From Pacificoceanicola sp048553275 (lineage in GTDB: Bacteria > Pseudomonadota > Alphaproteobacteria > Rhodobacterales > Rhodobacteraceae), in assembly GCF_048553275.1 (NCBI RefSeq), contig NZ_JBLZMW010000004.1, positions 259,084 to 323,083 of the forward strand: 64,000 bases of DNA, in the 5' to 3' direction. The notes beneath the pieces are model-generated. The model was not told the DNA's origin. It worked only from the letters and a program-made list of their open reading frames with translations, and ran no database searches. Below, piece after piece: positions 27,393 through 36,999 of the stretch. Both the position numbers and the translations under genes were made by a program. The stretch's first letter is position 1. Every line of letters starts with the position of its first letter.

Positions 27393-30300
27393 GTGAAAGA
27401 CCCCGATCCAGTTCAGAAAAAGAGCCGTGGCCGCCGCCGCAGGCGTGCGCTGGTCTGGGGGGTGCCCGCCCTGTTGCTGGTGATCTTGGCGGTGGCGGCG
27501 CTTGCGATGCTCGATCGTCCGGTTGCGGCGCCGGACTGGCTGCGGACGCGGATCGAGGCGCGCATCGACCAGAGCCTGCCCGGCGCGCGGATCGGCTTTG
27601 GTCAGATGAGCGTGGCGGTCAGCCGAGCGGGGCAGCCGCGTGTCATCCTTTGGGACGTGGACTTGCGCAACCTGCGCGGCGAGCAGATCGCGGAGCTGTC
27701 GGATATCGAGGCCGGTCTGTCGCCGCTGGCCTTGTTGCGCGGAGAGTTGCGGCTGCAGAGCGCGCGGGTCTCCGGCGCTTTTCTGACAATGCAGCGTGAC
27801 GCGCAGGGCAAATTCGGTCTCGCGCTCGGGGATGTCTTTGCCGCCGGGACCAGGGCGCCGGACATTCCGCAGATCCTGACGCAGATCGACGCTGCCATGG
27901 CCGATCCGCGTCTGGCCGGGCTCGATAGCTTCGAGGCCGATGCGCTGACGGTGCGGTATGAGGACATACGCGCGCGGCGCGGCTGGACCGCCGACGGCGG
28001 TCGGCTGAGGCTGGTGCGGGAGGCGGGCAAGCTGCAGATTTCCGGCGACGTGGCGGTGCTTGGCGGCGGCAATCGCGTCTCGACCATCGAGGTCAGCGCC
28101 GAGAGTCCGATCGGCGCGCCGACGCTGGAGTTCGGATTGCGGCTTCGTGATCTGTGGTCGCGCGACATTGCCACGCAATCCCCGGCGATGGCCTGGATGG
28201 ATCTTCTTGATGCGCCGATTTCCGGCGCTGTGCGCTCGGGGCTGAATGCCGAGGGCAAGCTGGCGCCGCTCAACGCGACGCTGCAAATTGGTGCGGGGGC
28301 CTTGCAGCCGAACCGGGACGTAAAGCCGATCCCCTTTGGCGGCGCCCGCACCTATTTTACCTATGATCCGGACAGCGCGCAGCTGACCTTTGACGAGATT
28401 TCCGTGCAATCGGAGCTGTTGGAGGTTGTGGCGGACGGCAAGGCGGTTCTGGAAAACGGGGAAAGCGGCTGGCCGGAGGGGCTGACCGCGCAGGTGTCGG
28501 TGCCGCGCGTGTCGGTCGCGGACACGCCGTTGCTGGGCCGGGCGCTGGAGCTTGGCGGCGCGCGGGTCAGTTTCAAACTGGATTTCAACCCGTTCGAGCT
28601 GACCCTTGGCAGCCTGCGGCTGACCGATCCATCTCTGCCGCTGCGCGCTTCGGGGCGGCTGAACGCGCTGTCCGAGGGGTGGGACGTGGCCCTGGATGCG
28701 CAGTTGGCACAGACCGACAAGGCGCAGATCCTCAGTTTCTGGCCCGAAGAGGTGATCCCGAAAACGCGCAGCTGGGTGTCGGACAACATCCTTGGCGGTC
28801 AGGTTCATGATGCCAGCTTTGCGCTGCGCATGGAGCCGGGGCAAAAGCCGGTGCCCTATCTCGATGTGCAATTCGTGGACGGGCGGGTGCGGTACAATCC
28901 GTTCCTGCCGGAAATCACCGGCGGCGTCGGGCGGATGACGATCAACGGCAAGCGGCTGGCGCTGCATCTGGAGGCGGGCGAGAGCGATCCGGGGCAAGGC
29001 GGGGCGATTGATCTGGCGGGCTCGGAGTTCGTCATTCCCGACATCAATCAGCGCCCCGCTACCGGGGTTGTCACGCTCGCCGCGCAAGGCAGTGTGACGG
29101 CTGGACTGGCCTTCATCGACAATGACAGATGGCGGGTCCTGCAAAAGGCGGGGCGCGATCCCGGCATTGCCACGGGACAGGCCACGCTCCGTGGGCAGAT
29201 TTCGCTGCCGTTGCGCAAGGGCGTGACGCTGCCGGATGTGCAGCTTGGGCTGAGCGGGGTGCTTCGCGATGTCAGAAGCGACAGCCTTGTGCCCCGGCGC
29301 AGCCTCAGCGCGGCGCGGCTGGAGATGACGCTGGACCGGGAGGCGGTGACGCTGCGCGGGCCGGTCATGCTCTCCGGGGTGCCGGCCACCGGCGTCTGGC
29401 GTCAGCCTCTGGACGGCGGCACGGGCCGGGTGACGGCGGATGTGACGGTGACGGATGACAGCCTGCGCGCGGCGGGCGTCGCGCTGCCTGCGGGCATGGT
29501 TTCAGGGAGCGGCCTGGGCAAGCTTGACCTGACGTTGCAAAAGGGCAGCGCGCCGGGCTTCACGGTGACCAGCGATCTGGCGGGACTAGGACTGAGTATT
29601 CCGCAGCTTGGCTGGGGCCTTGGGCGCGGGCAGACCGGGCAGTTCCAGATCGCCGGGAGCCTTGGCGTCCCGGTGAGAATCGACGGGATGTCGCTGCGCG
29701 GCGGCGGGCTTGAGGCCAATGGCACGCTGGAGCTGTCGGAGGGCGGGGCGTTTCAGGCGCTGCGGCTGTCGCGGCTGCAGGTGGCGGACTGGCTTGACGT
29801 GGCGGCGGTGCTGCGCGGACGCGGCCCGGGCCGGGCACCGGCCATCGAGGTCAGCGGCGGGCGCGCGGACATGCGCTCCGCGCCGTTCGGGACATCGGGC
29901 GACGCCGGGGGCGGCGGCGCGGCGGGCGGGCCGCTGGCGCTGTCGTTGGACCGGCTGCAGGTCACGGACAGCATCTGGCTCGACGAATTTCGCGGGAATT
30001 TCGACACGGCGGGCGGGTTACAAGGCCGGTTTGACGGCCAGCTCGGCGGCAAGGCTCCGGTTCAGGGACAGGTGAGCCCGCAGGGCGGGCGCAGCGCCTT
30101 TCGGATCACCGGCGAGGACGCGGGCGACATCCTGAAAGCGGCGGGCATTCTGAAGACGGTGCAGAACGGGACTTTCGCGCTCGATCTGACACCCGTGGCC
30201 GGGCAGGTCGGGGCCTATGATGGCCGGATGGTGAGCAAGGGGCCGCGCCTGCGCAACGCCCCGGCGATCGGCGCGCTGCTGGATGCGATTTCCATTGTCG

Positions 30301-30668
30301 GGCTGCTGGATCAGGCGAACGGACCGGGGATTTTCTTTTCCGAGGTGGATGCGCGCTTCCGGCTGACGCCGTCGACCGTGATCCTGACGGAATCGAGCGC
30401 GGTGGGGCCGTCGATGGGGATCTCGATGGACGGGTATTACGATCTGGGCAGCGGGACCATGGACATGCAGGGGGTGTTGTCGCCGATTTACATCCTCAAC
30501 GGTATCGGACGGCTGATCTCGCGCAAGGGGGAGGGGCTGATCGGGTTCAACTTCAACCTGCGCGGCCCGGTGAGCGGCCCTCGGGTCAGCGTCAATCCGC
30601 TGTCGGTGTTCACGCCGGGAATGTTCCGGGACATTTTCCGCCGCCCGCCGCCGCAGGTGGCGCAGTAA
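27393..30668 (+). CDS. Large AsmA-like/DUF3971 (YhdP-type) envelope protein
   Basis: A 1091-residue protein with a basic cytoplasmic start (KKSRGRRRRRALVWG), one membrane helix (VPALLLVILAVAALAML) and a huge, mostly beta periplasmic part. DUF3971-like repeats occupy the middle, and an AsmA C-terminal-like segment (DARFRLTPSTVILTESSAVG, GTMDMQGVLSPIYILNGIG, NFNLRGPVSGPRVSVNPLS) ends it. Such proteins form hydrophobic-groove bridges thought to carry phospholipid to the outer membrane. Start is GTG 27393. queA follows after 48 bp. Family call firm; the transport role comes from enteric relatives. Confidence 0.85.
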   Translation: MKDPDPVQKKSRGRRRRRALVWGVPALLLVILAVAALAMLDRPVAAPDWLRTRIEARIDQSLPGARIGFGQMSVAVSRAGQPRVILWDVDLRNLRGEQIAELSDIEAGLSPLALLRGELRLQSARVSGAFLTMQRDAQGKFGLALGDVFAAGTRAPDIPQILTQIDAAMADPRLAGLDSFEADALTVRYEDIRARRGWTADGGRLRLVREAGKLQISGDVAVLGGGNRVSTIEVSAESPIGAPTLEFGLRLRDLWSRDIATQSPAMAWMDLLDAPISGAVRSGLNAEGKLAPLNATLQIGAGALQPNRDVKPIPFGGARTYFTYDPDSAQLTFDEISVQSELLEVVADGKAVLENGESGWPEGLTAQVSVPRVSVADTPLLGRALELGGARVSFKLDFNPFELTLGSLRLTDPSLPLRASGRLNALSEGWDVALDAQLAQTDKAQILSFWPEEVIPKTRSWVSDNILGGQVHDASFALRMEPGQKPVPYLDVQFVDGRVRYNPFLPEITGGVGRMTINGKRLALHLEAGESDPGQGGAIDLAGSEFVIPDINQRPATGVVTLAAQGSVTAGLAFIDNDRWRVLQKAGRDPGIATGQATLRGQISLPLRKGVTLPDVQLGLSGVLRDVRSDSLVPRRSLSAARLEMTLDREAVTLRGPVMLSGVPATGVWRQPLDGGTGRVTADVTVTDDSLRAAGVALPAGMVSGSGLGKLDLTLQKGSAPGFTVTSDLAGLGLSIPQLGWGLGRGQTGQFQIAGSLGVPVRIDGMSLRGGGLEANGTLELSEGGAFQALRLSRLQVADWLDVAAVLRGRGPGRAPAIEVSGGRADMRSAPFGTSGDAGGGGAAGGPLALSLDRLQVTDSIWLDEFRGNFDTAGGLQGRFDGQLGGKAPVQGQVSPQGGRSAFRITGEDAGDILKAAGILKTVQNGTFALDLTPVAGQVGAYDGRMVSKGPRLRNAPAIGALLDAISIVGLLDQANGPGIFFSEVDARFRLTPSTVILTESSAVGPSMGISMDGYYDLGSGTMDMQGVLSPIYILNGIGRLISRKGEGLIGFNFNLRGPVSGPRVSVNPLSVFTPGMFRDIFRRPPPQVAQ

Positions 30669-30716
30669 GCCAAGCTGCGCTAGAGGGACGCAACACAAGC
30701 GATGCCCGAGGTTTCC

Positions 30717-31769
30717 ATGCAACTCTCCGATTTCGATTTCGACCTGCCCGACGCGTTGATCGCCACGCGCCCGGCCAAGCCGCGCTCCTCGGCGCGGCTT
30801 CTGGTGGCGACGCCGGAGGCGATTACCGATGCGCATGTGTATGATCTTGTGGACTGGCTGCGGCCCGGCGATCTGCTGGTGCTGAACGACACGCGGGTGA
30901 TCCCGGCGCGGCTTTCGGGGTGGCGGCGGCGCGCGGGCGCGGCGGGCGCGACCGAGGCGAAGATCGAGGTGACGTTGCTGGAGCCGCGCGCCGATGGCTG
31001 CTGGAGCGCGCTGGTCAAACCGCTCAAGAAGGTGAAGGACGGCGAGACAATCGTCTTTTCCGAGGCGATGAGTGCCGTGATAGAAGGGCGCGCCGACGGG
31101 CAGGGGCATCTGCGGTTCAACCTGACCGGCGAGGATTTCGATGCGGCGCTGAACGCGGCGGGCGCAATGCCCCTGCCGCCATACATCGCCGCCAAACGCC
31201 CCGCCGACGCGCAGGACCGCGAGGATTATCAGACCGTTTGGGCCGAGAAGACCGGCGCGGTGGCGGCGCCGACGGCCTCGCTGCATTTCGATGCGCCGCT
31301 GCTGGAGGCGTTGCGCGAAAAGGGCGTGCGCTTTGCCCATGTGACGCTGCATGTGGGGGCGGGGACTTTCCTGCCGGTGAAGGTCGAAGACGTGACCCGG
31401 CACAAGATGCACGGCGAATGGGGCGAGGTCTCGGAAGAGGCGGCAGAGGCGATTGCCGAGGTCAAGGCCAGCGGCGGTCGGGTGATACCGGTGGGCACCA
31501 CGGCGTTGCGGCTGATCGAGACGGCGGCGCGGAGCGGCACGATCCGGCCTTATCGCGATGTGACGGACATCTTTATATACCCCGGTTTCGAATTTCACGT
31601 GGCCGATGCGCTGATGACCAATTTCCATCTGCCGAAAAGCACGTTGATGATGCTGGTTTCGGCACTGATGGGACAGGCGCGCATTCGCGAGATCTATGAC
31701 CACGCGGTGCGGGAACAGTACCGGTTCTTCTCCTACGGGGACGCCTCGCTGTTGCTGCCCAGGGAGTAG
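30717..31769 (+). CDS. queA: tRNA preQ1(34) S-adenosylmethionine ribosyltransferase-isomerase
   Basis: A 350-residue enzyme that transfers and isomerises the ribosyl part of SAM onto preQ1 in tRNA, giving epoxyqueuosine. It starts MQLSDFDFDLPDALIATRPA and contains LLVLNDTRVIPARL, AEKTGAVAAPTASLHF, HVTLHVGAGTFLPV and TNFHLPKSTLMMLVSALMG, all QueA hallmarks. Met 30717 has GAGG five bases upstream; an in-frame ATG at 30702 is less likely. A terminator follows immediately. Confidence 0.95.
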   Translation: MQLSDFDFDLPDALIATRPAKPRSSARLLVATPEAITDAHVYDLVDWLRPGDLLVLNDTRVIPARLSGWRRRAGAAGATEAKIEVTLLEPRADGCWSALVKPLKKVKDGETIVFSEAMSAVIEGRADGQGHLRFNLTGEDFDAALNAAGAMPLPPYIAAKRPADAQDREDYQTVWAEKTGAVAAPTASLHFDAPLLEALREKGVRFAHVTLHVGAGTFLPVKVEDVTRHKMHGEWGEVSEEAAEAIAEVKASGGRVIPVGTTALRLIETAARSGTIRPYRDVTDIFIYPGFEFHVADALMTNFHLPKSTLMMLVSALMGQARIREIYDHAVREQYRFFSYGDASLLLPRE

Positions 31770-31773
31770 CGGT

Positions 31774-31796
31774 CCGCGCGCGCGGGTGGCTTTTTT
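31774..31796 (+). terminator. Intrinsic terminator after queA
   Basis: CCGC-GCGC-GCGG hairpin (31774-31785), then GTGGC and six T residues (31791-31796), five bases after the queA stop. The following 210 bp before the next start contain no visible gene. Confidence 0.6.
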
Positions 31797-32009
31797 GACC
31801 CAACAGGGGCGGAAGTCGCAGAGAACCCGGAAAATCACGAAAAATTATCGGTTTTCGGGTAGGTCCGGACCGAAGCATTTGTTAGGCGTCGGTCCGAGAG
31901 GCTGCGACTGATCCATGAGCGACACCACTTGGGTCAAAACGGTCGTCCTTGGCAAAGGTCATCAAGACCGGCCGCGATAGGCCGGACACGCGAAGCGAAA
32001 GAGACGACC

Positions 32010-33293
32010 ATGATCGACGTTATGAAACACTCCTGGGCGCTACTCCTTGGCATGTTGCTGCTTATGGTGGGCAACGGGCTGCAGGGCTCGCTGCTTGGTG
32101 TGCGCGGGGCCGAGGCCGGCTTCAGCGCGGGCACCATGTCCGTGGTCATGTCCGCCTATTTCGCCGGCTTCCTTGTCGCATCGCGCGTCGTGCCGGGAAT
32201 GATCCGCCGGGTCGGGCACGTCCGGGTCTTTGCCGCGCTGGGCTCCTTCATCTCGGCGGCGCTGATCCTGTTTCCGGCGTTGCAGGACCCGTTTGCCTGG
32301 ACGGCGGGGCGCGTGGTGCTGGGCTTTTGCTTCTGCGGCGTTTACGTGACGGCGGAAAGCTGGCTCAACAATGCCACGACGAACGAGACCCGCGGGCAGA
32401 CGCTGTCGGCCTACATGATCGTTCAAATGATCGGAATTATTGTCTCTCAGGCGCTGCTGATCATTCCGGATGTCAGCGGTTTCCTGCTTTTCGTGATCCC
32501 TTCTGTTTTGGTTTCTATCTCCTTCGCGCCGATTTTGCTGTCGATCTCGCCGACCCCGGCCTTCGATTCAACCAAGCCGATGACGCTCAAAGAGCTCTAT
32601 GATGTCTCGCCGCTCGGCATGGTGGGCATGTTCCTGATGGGCGGCGTCTTTGCCGCGCAGTTCGGTATGGCGGCGGTCTATGGCACCCAGGCAGGGCTGA
32701 CCCTCGGGCAGATATCCATTTTCGTCGCATCTTTTTATGTCGGCGCGCTGGTGATGCAGTACCCGCTTGGCTGGCTGTCGGACCGGATGGATCGACGCAA
32801 GCTGATCATGCTGGTCGCGGCCGTGGGCGGCACGGCGGCGGTGGCGGCGATCCTGTCGGGCGGTTTCTTCTGGGCGGTCGTGGGCGCGGCTCTGGTAATT
32901 GGCGGATGCGCCAACCCTTTGTATTCGTTGCTGATTGCCTACACGACGGACTTTCTTGAGCCCGACGACATGGCCAGCGCCTCTGCGGGGCTTTTGTTCA
33001 TCAACGGGGTTGGCGCGATCGCCGGTCCGTTGATCATCGGTTACGCGATGGAGATGGTCGGGCCGGCCGGTTTCTTCATGCTGATCGCGGTGCTTCTGGG
33101 TCTGGTGACGCTGTATGCGCTGTACCGGATGACGCGGCGGGCTTCTGTGCCTGTGGACGAAACCGGCACCTATGCCCCGCTCAGCCCAAGCGCGACGCCG
33201 GTCTTCATGGAGGCTGCGCAGGAGTATGCCATCGACGCCGCCGAGGAGGCAGAGGCAGAGGACGCGGAGGCGGAACGGGTCGCAAACGGGTAA
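32010..33293 (+). CDS. MFS transporter with acidic C-terminal tail
   Basis: A 427-residue carrier with about twelve membrane helices. The start MIDVMKHSWALLLGMLLLMV at 32010 follows AAAGAGACGACC. GVRGAEAGFSAGTMSVVMSAYFAGF, GFCFCGVYVTAESWLNN (the conserved ESW stretch of the YcaD-like MFS group) and PLGWLSDRMDRRKLIML (repeat of the loop motif) are recognisable. The tail (AAEEAEAEDAEAERVANG) is unusually acidic. Single-gene unit; substrate unknown. Confidence 0.85.
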   Translation: MIDVMKHSWALLLGMLLLMVGNGLQGSLLGVRGAEAGFSAGTMSVVMSAYFAGFLVASRVVPGMIRRVGHVRVFAALGSFISAALILFPALQDPFAWTAGRVVLGFCFCGVYVTAESWLNNATTNETRGQTLSAYMIVQMIGIIVSQALLIIPDVSGFLLFVIPSVLVSISFAPILLSISPTPAFDSTKPMTLKELYDVSPLGMVGMFLMGGVFAAQFGMAAVYGTQAGLTLGQISIFVASFYVGALVMQYPLGWLSDRMDRRKLIMLVAAVGGTAAVAAILSGGFFWAVVGAALVIGGCANPLYSLLIAYTTDFLEPDDMASASAGLLFINGVGAIAGPLIIGYAMEMVGPAGFFMLIAVLLGLVTLYALYRMTRRASVPVDETGTYAPLSPSATPVFMEAAQEYAIDAAEEAEAEDAEAERVANG

Positions 33294-33423
33294 GCGGGAC
33301 CAAGGCAAGGTTTTTCCCACTTTCCTTTCGTGTCACCTGTGACAAAAATCGTGATTGTTCCTGCGTCAAAGGGGACGTTAACAATTTTGCAACTGGTGTG
33401 CGCGCGATTTTGGAGGAGTACCG

Positions 33424-34002
33424 ATGGCAACGCCCGAAAAGATTCTGGCATTCTGGCTCGACGAGGTCGGTCCGGATGGCTGGTACAAGCAGGAGGAGGC
33501 GTTGGACCAAGACATTCGCGACCGCTTTCTGGACGCCTGGCAAAGCGCGATGAATGGGCGCTTTGGGCTGTGGCTGACCTACCCGAGCGGCACGCTGGCC
33601 TATATCGTGTTGCTCGATCAATTTTCCCGCAACATGTTCCGCGAGGATGCCAAGGCATTCAGCGCGGATGCGGTTTCGCTGGCCGCAGCCAAACAGGCGA
33701 TCCATCGCGGTTGGGATATGAAGATCGACGAACCGGCGCGGCAGTTCTTCTACCTGCCGTTGATGCACTCGGAGAACCTGTGTGATCAGGACCGTTGTGT
33801 GCGTCTGATGAAGGAGCGGCTGCCGAACGGGCCGGACAATCTGCTGCACGCGCGGGTCCACCGTGAGGTGATCCGCCGATTTGGCCGGTTCCCTTACCGC
33901 AATGCAGCGCTTGGCCGGACCAATACCGCCGCCGAGCAGGCGTTTCTGGACGGCGGCGGCTATGGCGAGATCCTGCGCGAGATGCAGGCGGTCGCCGCCT
34001 GA
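33424..34002 (+). CDS. DUF924 family protein
   Basis: A 192-residue all-helical protein with the DUF924 landmarks ILAFWLDEVGPDGWYKQ, IVLLDQFSRNMFR (the most conserved block), FFYLPLMHSENL and FPYRNAALGR near the C-terminus. The fold resembles tetratricopeptide-like helices; function unknown. Start 33424 is preceded by TTGGAGGAG. A strong terminator follows, so it is transcribed alone. Confidence 0.88.
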   Translation: MATPEKILAFWLDEVGPDGWYKQEEALDQDIRDRFLDAWQSAMNGRFGLWLTYPSGTLAYIVLLDQFSRNMFREDAKAFSADAVSLAAAKQAIHRGWDMKIDEPARQFFYLPLMHSENLCDQDRCVRLMKERLPNGPDNLLHARVHREVIRRFGRFPYRNAALGRTNTAAEQAFLDGGGYGEILREMQAVAA

Positions 34003-34029
34003 AAGCCGTTGCCTTGACGATGTGATGAG

Positions 34030-34056
34030 ACGCCCCGGTTTTCGCCGGGGCGTTTG
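34030..34056 (+). terminator. Intrinsic terminator after the DUF924 gene
   Basis: ACGCCCCGG and CCGGGGCGT pair perfectly around TTTTCG, followed by TTTGTCGTT, 28 bases after the stop codon. Confidence 0.8.
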
Positions 34057-34129
34057 TCGTTCGTGCTGCGTTGCCCCGCCGCGGGCCATGCGCTAGCCTC
34101 TGCCGACGACAGCAGGCGGGGAGGGCCGG

Positions 34130-35524
34130 ATGAGCGCATCGAGCTTTGACATGATCGTGATCGGGGCAGGGCCTGGGGGCTATGTGGCGGCGATCCGTGG
34201 CGCGCAACTGGGGCTTCGGGTCTGCGTGATAGAGCGCGAGCACCTCGGCGGTATCTGCCTGAATTGGGGCTGTATTCCGACCAAGGCGCTGCTGCGCTCG
34301 TCAGAGATCTTTCACTACATGAAGCGCGCCGGGGAATACGGTCTGAGCGCGGAGGGCATCGGGTTCGATCTTGACGCGGTGGTGAAGCGCTCTCGCGGTG
34401 TGGCAAAGCAGTTGAACTCCGGCGTTGGCCATTTGCTGAAGAAGAACAAGGTCACGGTGGTGATGGGCGCGGCGCGCCTGACCGCGCCGGGGCGTGTGAC
34501 GGTCAGCACGGACAAGGGCGAGCAGGCGCTCGACGCCCCGGCGATCGTGCTGGCCACGGGCGCGCGGGCGCGCACGCTTCCGGGGCTGGAGGCGGATGGC
34601 GATCTGGTCTGGACCTACAAGCATGCGTTGCAACCGCCGCGCATGCCCAAACGGCTCCTGGTGATCGGTTCGGGCGCCATCGGCATCGAGTTCGCCAGCT
34701 TTTACGGCACGCTCGGGGCAGAAGTCACGGTGGTCGAGGTGATGGATCGCATCCTGCCGGTGGAGGATGCGGAGATCAGCGCCTTTGCGAAAAAGCAGTT
34801 TGAGAAGCAGGGCATGGACATCCGCGAGGGCTGCTCCGTGACACAGCTTGATCGCGGCAAGGGGCAGGTTGTGGCGCATCTTGAAAAAGATGGGAAAACC
34901 TCAAAAGAGATCTTTGATACTGTGATTTCCGCCGTGGGAATTGTCGGAAATGTGGAAGACCTTGGGCTTGAAGATCTGGGCGTTCGGATCGAGCGGACAC
35001 ATGTTGTGACGGACCCCATGTGCCGGACGGGCGTGGACGGGCTTTACGCCATTGGCGATGTGGCAGGGGCGCCCTGGCTTGCGCATAAGGCCAGCCATGA
35101 GGGCGTCATGGTCGCAGAGATGATTGCCGGAAGACATCCACACGCGGTTGACCCCAAGAGCATCGCGGGCTGCACCTATTGTCACCCACAGGTTGCAAGC
35201 GTGGGTCTGACGGAGGCGCAGGCCAAGGCCGAAGGCTATGACATAAAGGTCGGGCGGTTCCCCTTTATGGGCAATGGCAAGGCGATTGCGCTCGGCGAGC
35301 CGGAGGGGTTGATCAAGACGATATTCGATGCCGAGACCGGCGCGCTTCTGGGGGCGCATATGGTGGGCGCGGAGGTGACGGAATTGATCCAGGGTTACGT
35401 GGTCGGACGGCAGCTTGAGACCACGGAAGAAGACTTGATGAACACAGTCTTTCCGCATCCGACACTGTCGGAGATGATGCACGAAAGCGTGCTGGACGCC
35501 TTTGACCGGGCGATCCACTTCTGA
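34130..35524 (+). CDS. lpdA: Dihydrolipoyl dehydrogenase
   Basis: A 464-residue FAD/NAD disulfide oxidoreductase, the E3 component of 2-oxoacid dehydrogenase complexes. FAD motif IGAGPGGYVAAIRGAQLG, the redox-active disulfide GGICLNWGCIPTKALL, NAD motif IGSGAIGIEFASFYGTLG, second FAD motif GLYAIGDVAGAPWLAH and the C-terminal active-site HPTLSEMMHE are all present. It stands alone, away from E1/E2 genes, so it may be a second copy or serve several complexes. Start ATG 34130 has GGGGAGGG upstream. Confidence 0.94.
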   Translation: MSASSFDMIVIGAGPGGYVAAIRGAQLGLRVCVIEREHLGGICLNWGCIPTKALLRSSEIFHYMKRAGEYGLSAEGIGFDLDAVVKRSRGVAKQLNSGVGHLLKKNKVTVVMGAARLTAPGRVTVSTDKGEQALDAPAIVLATGARARTLPGLEADGDLVWTYKHALQPPRMPKRLLVIGSGAIGIEFASFYGTLGAEVTVVEVMDRILPVEDAEISAFAKKQFEKQGMDIREGCSVTQLDRGKGQVVAHLEKDGKTSKEIFDTVISAVGIVGNVEDLGLEDLGVRIERTHVVTDPMCRTGVDGLYAIGDVAGAPWLAHKASHEGVMVAEMIAGRHPHAVDPKSIAGCTYCHPQVASVGLTEAQAKAEGYDIKVGRFPFMGNGKAIALGEPEGLIKTIFDAETGALLGAHMVGAEVTELIQGYVVGRQLETTEEDLMNTVFPHPTLSEMMHESVLDAFDRAIHF

Positions 35525-35539
35525 CTGGCCGGGGGAGAC

Positions 35540-35570
35540 GAGGCCGCCGAAGAGGTGGCGGCCTCATTTA
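35540..35570. terminator. Bidirectional terminator between lpdA and the VPLPA-CTERM gene
   Basis: GAGGCCGCC (35540-35548) and GGCGGCCTC (35557-35565) pair perfectly around an eight-base loop in the 49-bp gap between convergent genes. The downstream T run is short (ATTTA). Confidence 0.55.
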
Positions 35571-35573
35571 CAG

Positions 35574-36194
35574 TCAGCTGGTCTTTTTGCGGCGGCGCAG
35601 ACCAACCGCGCCGAGGCCAGCGAGAAGCAAAAGGCCCGACGCTGGGAGCGGAACCGCCGAGATGGGGGCGCCGCTGACGGAATAGGCGAAGTTCTCCACG
35701 CCGACATCCCAGGCATCATCGCCCCATTGGAAGATCAGCCCGCCAACCGCAGAGAAGCCCGGCGCGAAAGACAAGTGGGCGCCGGTGTTTGGGGCGACGC
35801 CAGAGCCGTTGCCGATGACGTTCCAGCCCAGATCGTACACAGTCCAGGATGCGGATTCATCAGCGCTCCAGCCGCCCATGTCAAAGCTGTCGAGCGTGAC
35901 GGTTTCGGAGGCTGTCTGCGCTTCGATGCGGATCTCGCCGCGCGCGCCGTTGTTGGACGCCCATGCCGCGCCATCGAGATCGCCGTAGCCGGTGCCCCAA
36001 TACTGCAAGGTGCCGGACGTTGCCACGTTGCCAATGCCGGACAGACCTCGATAGGACAGGTCAGCCCAGCCGTTGTCGCCATAGCTATCAGCGATTACCC
36101 CTGAGCCAGTGAAGTCGAGGACGAAGGACGCGGCACTTGCGGTGATCGTCGATGCAAGCAGGATTGGAGTCGCGAAAGAGAGAATTTTGTACAT
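35574..36194 (-). CDS. VPLPA-CTERM sorting-domain exported protein
   Basis: A 206-residue secreted protein. It has a signal peptide (ILSFATPILLASTITASAAS). The body is beta-rich and low in Lys, containing many Gly/Ser/Trp residues. The C-terminal sorting signal VPLPASGLLLLAGLGAVGLR is followed by a basic RRKKTS tail. VPLPA-CTERM is the rhodobacterial variant of PEP-CTERM, processed by a membrane exosortase and usually linked to exopolysaccharide. The exosortase is not in the window. No known domain is seen in the body. It is convergent with lpdA. Confidence 0.88.
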   Translation of the reverse strand: MYKILSFATPILLASTITASAASFVLDFTGSGVIADSYGDNGWADLSYRGLSGIGNVATSGTLQYWGTGYGDLDGAAWASNNGARGEIRIEAQTASETVTLDSFDMGGWSADESASWTVYDLGWNVIGNGSGVAPNTGAHLSFAPGFSAVGGLIFQWGDDAWDVGVENFAYSVSGAPISAVPLPASGLLLLAGLGAVGLRRRKKTS

Positions 36195-36315
36195 CGTGCA
36201 TACCTCAAATTAAAAAATTATCTCGGAATGCCCGGTATTATGCCACGACTCTTCGGGAAATCCAAATACACATCGACGCCGCGCATTGCGGGCGGCGGTA
36301 TGGGGTGGCGGCGGC

Positions 36316-36909
36316 TTACAAGAGCTTTTTGAAGAAGGCTGCGGCACGTGGGCTCAACCAGGACCAAAGCCTGGGCGCGCCCCGCTCGATCTTTGCTCCG
36401 ACGCGGGCCTCGAATGTGTCGAAACTGACTTTGTAGTCGACCCATGAGCCACCACCATTGGCGAGGTTCAGGTTCGGCGGCACGAAACGGTCGAGCGATT
36501 TGGCAAAGCGGGCTTCGGCGGTTTCGTTGGCTTCGAATTCGTCCCAAAGCGCGCGGAACGCGGCGGCCTGATCCCCGGGCAGCATTCCGAAAAGTCGGGT
36601 GGCGGCGGCCTGTTCCTGGGCTTCGATAGCGGCGGCATCGTGATCGCCGAACACCGGCGCGTCGCCCGCGTCGATCTCCACGAGGTCGTGCAGCAGGAGC
36701 ATGGCGACGACCTTGCCCGTGTCGATGTCTTTCGGAGCGTGTTCCGCGAGGGTGAGGGCGAAGAGCGCGGCGTGCCAGCTGTGTTCCGCTGAGTTTTCTT
36801 GCCGAGAGCCATCGGCGAGCCTTGTGGCGCGCACAACGGACTTGAGCCGGTCGGCCTCCATGAGGAAGGCCATTTGAGCGGTGAGGCGGTCTTGGGCAGC
36901 ATCGGTCAT
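36316..36909 (-). CDS. HD-domain phosphohydrolase (YfbR/5'-nucleotidase-like)
   Basis: A 197-residue metal-dependent phosphohydrolase. The HD signature is complete: RQENSAEHSWHAALFALTL supplies the first His, and LLLHDLVEIDAGD the HD pair with the further Asp of the YfbR group. A Phe/Asp-rich C-terminal helix follows. Likely substrates are deoxynucleoside monophosphates, as for E. coli YfbR. It lies downstream of a 93-residue unknown gene and an alpha/beta hydrolase on the same strand. Met 36909 is the best family start. Confidence 0.85.
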   Translation of the reverse strand: MTDAAQDRLTAQMAFLMEADRLKSVVRATRLADGSRQENSAEHSWHAALFALTLAEHAPKDIDTGKVVAMLLLHDLVEIDAGDAPVFGDHDAAAIEAQEQAAATRLFGMLPGDQAAAFRALWDEFEANETAEARFAKSLDRFVPPNLNLANGGGSWVDYKVSFDTFEARVGAKIERGAPRLWSWLSPRAAAFFKKLL

Positions 36910-36999
36910 GGACGTGGTGTGACCGATGGCGTTGCAAAGGGCAAGATACCAGAGTGACCCTGGCAGTCCGTCCAAAGGTCCGTTTGCGGGGCTTGCCGG

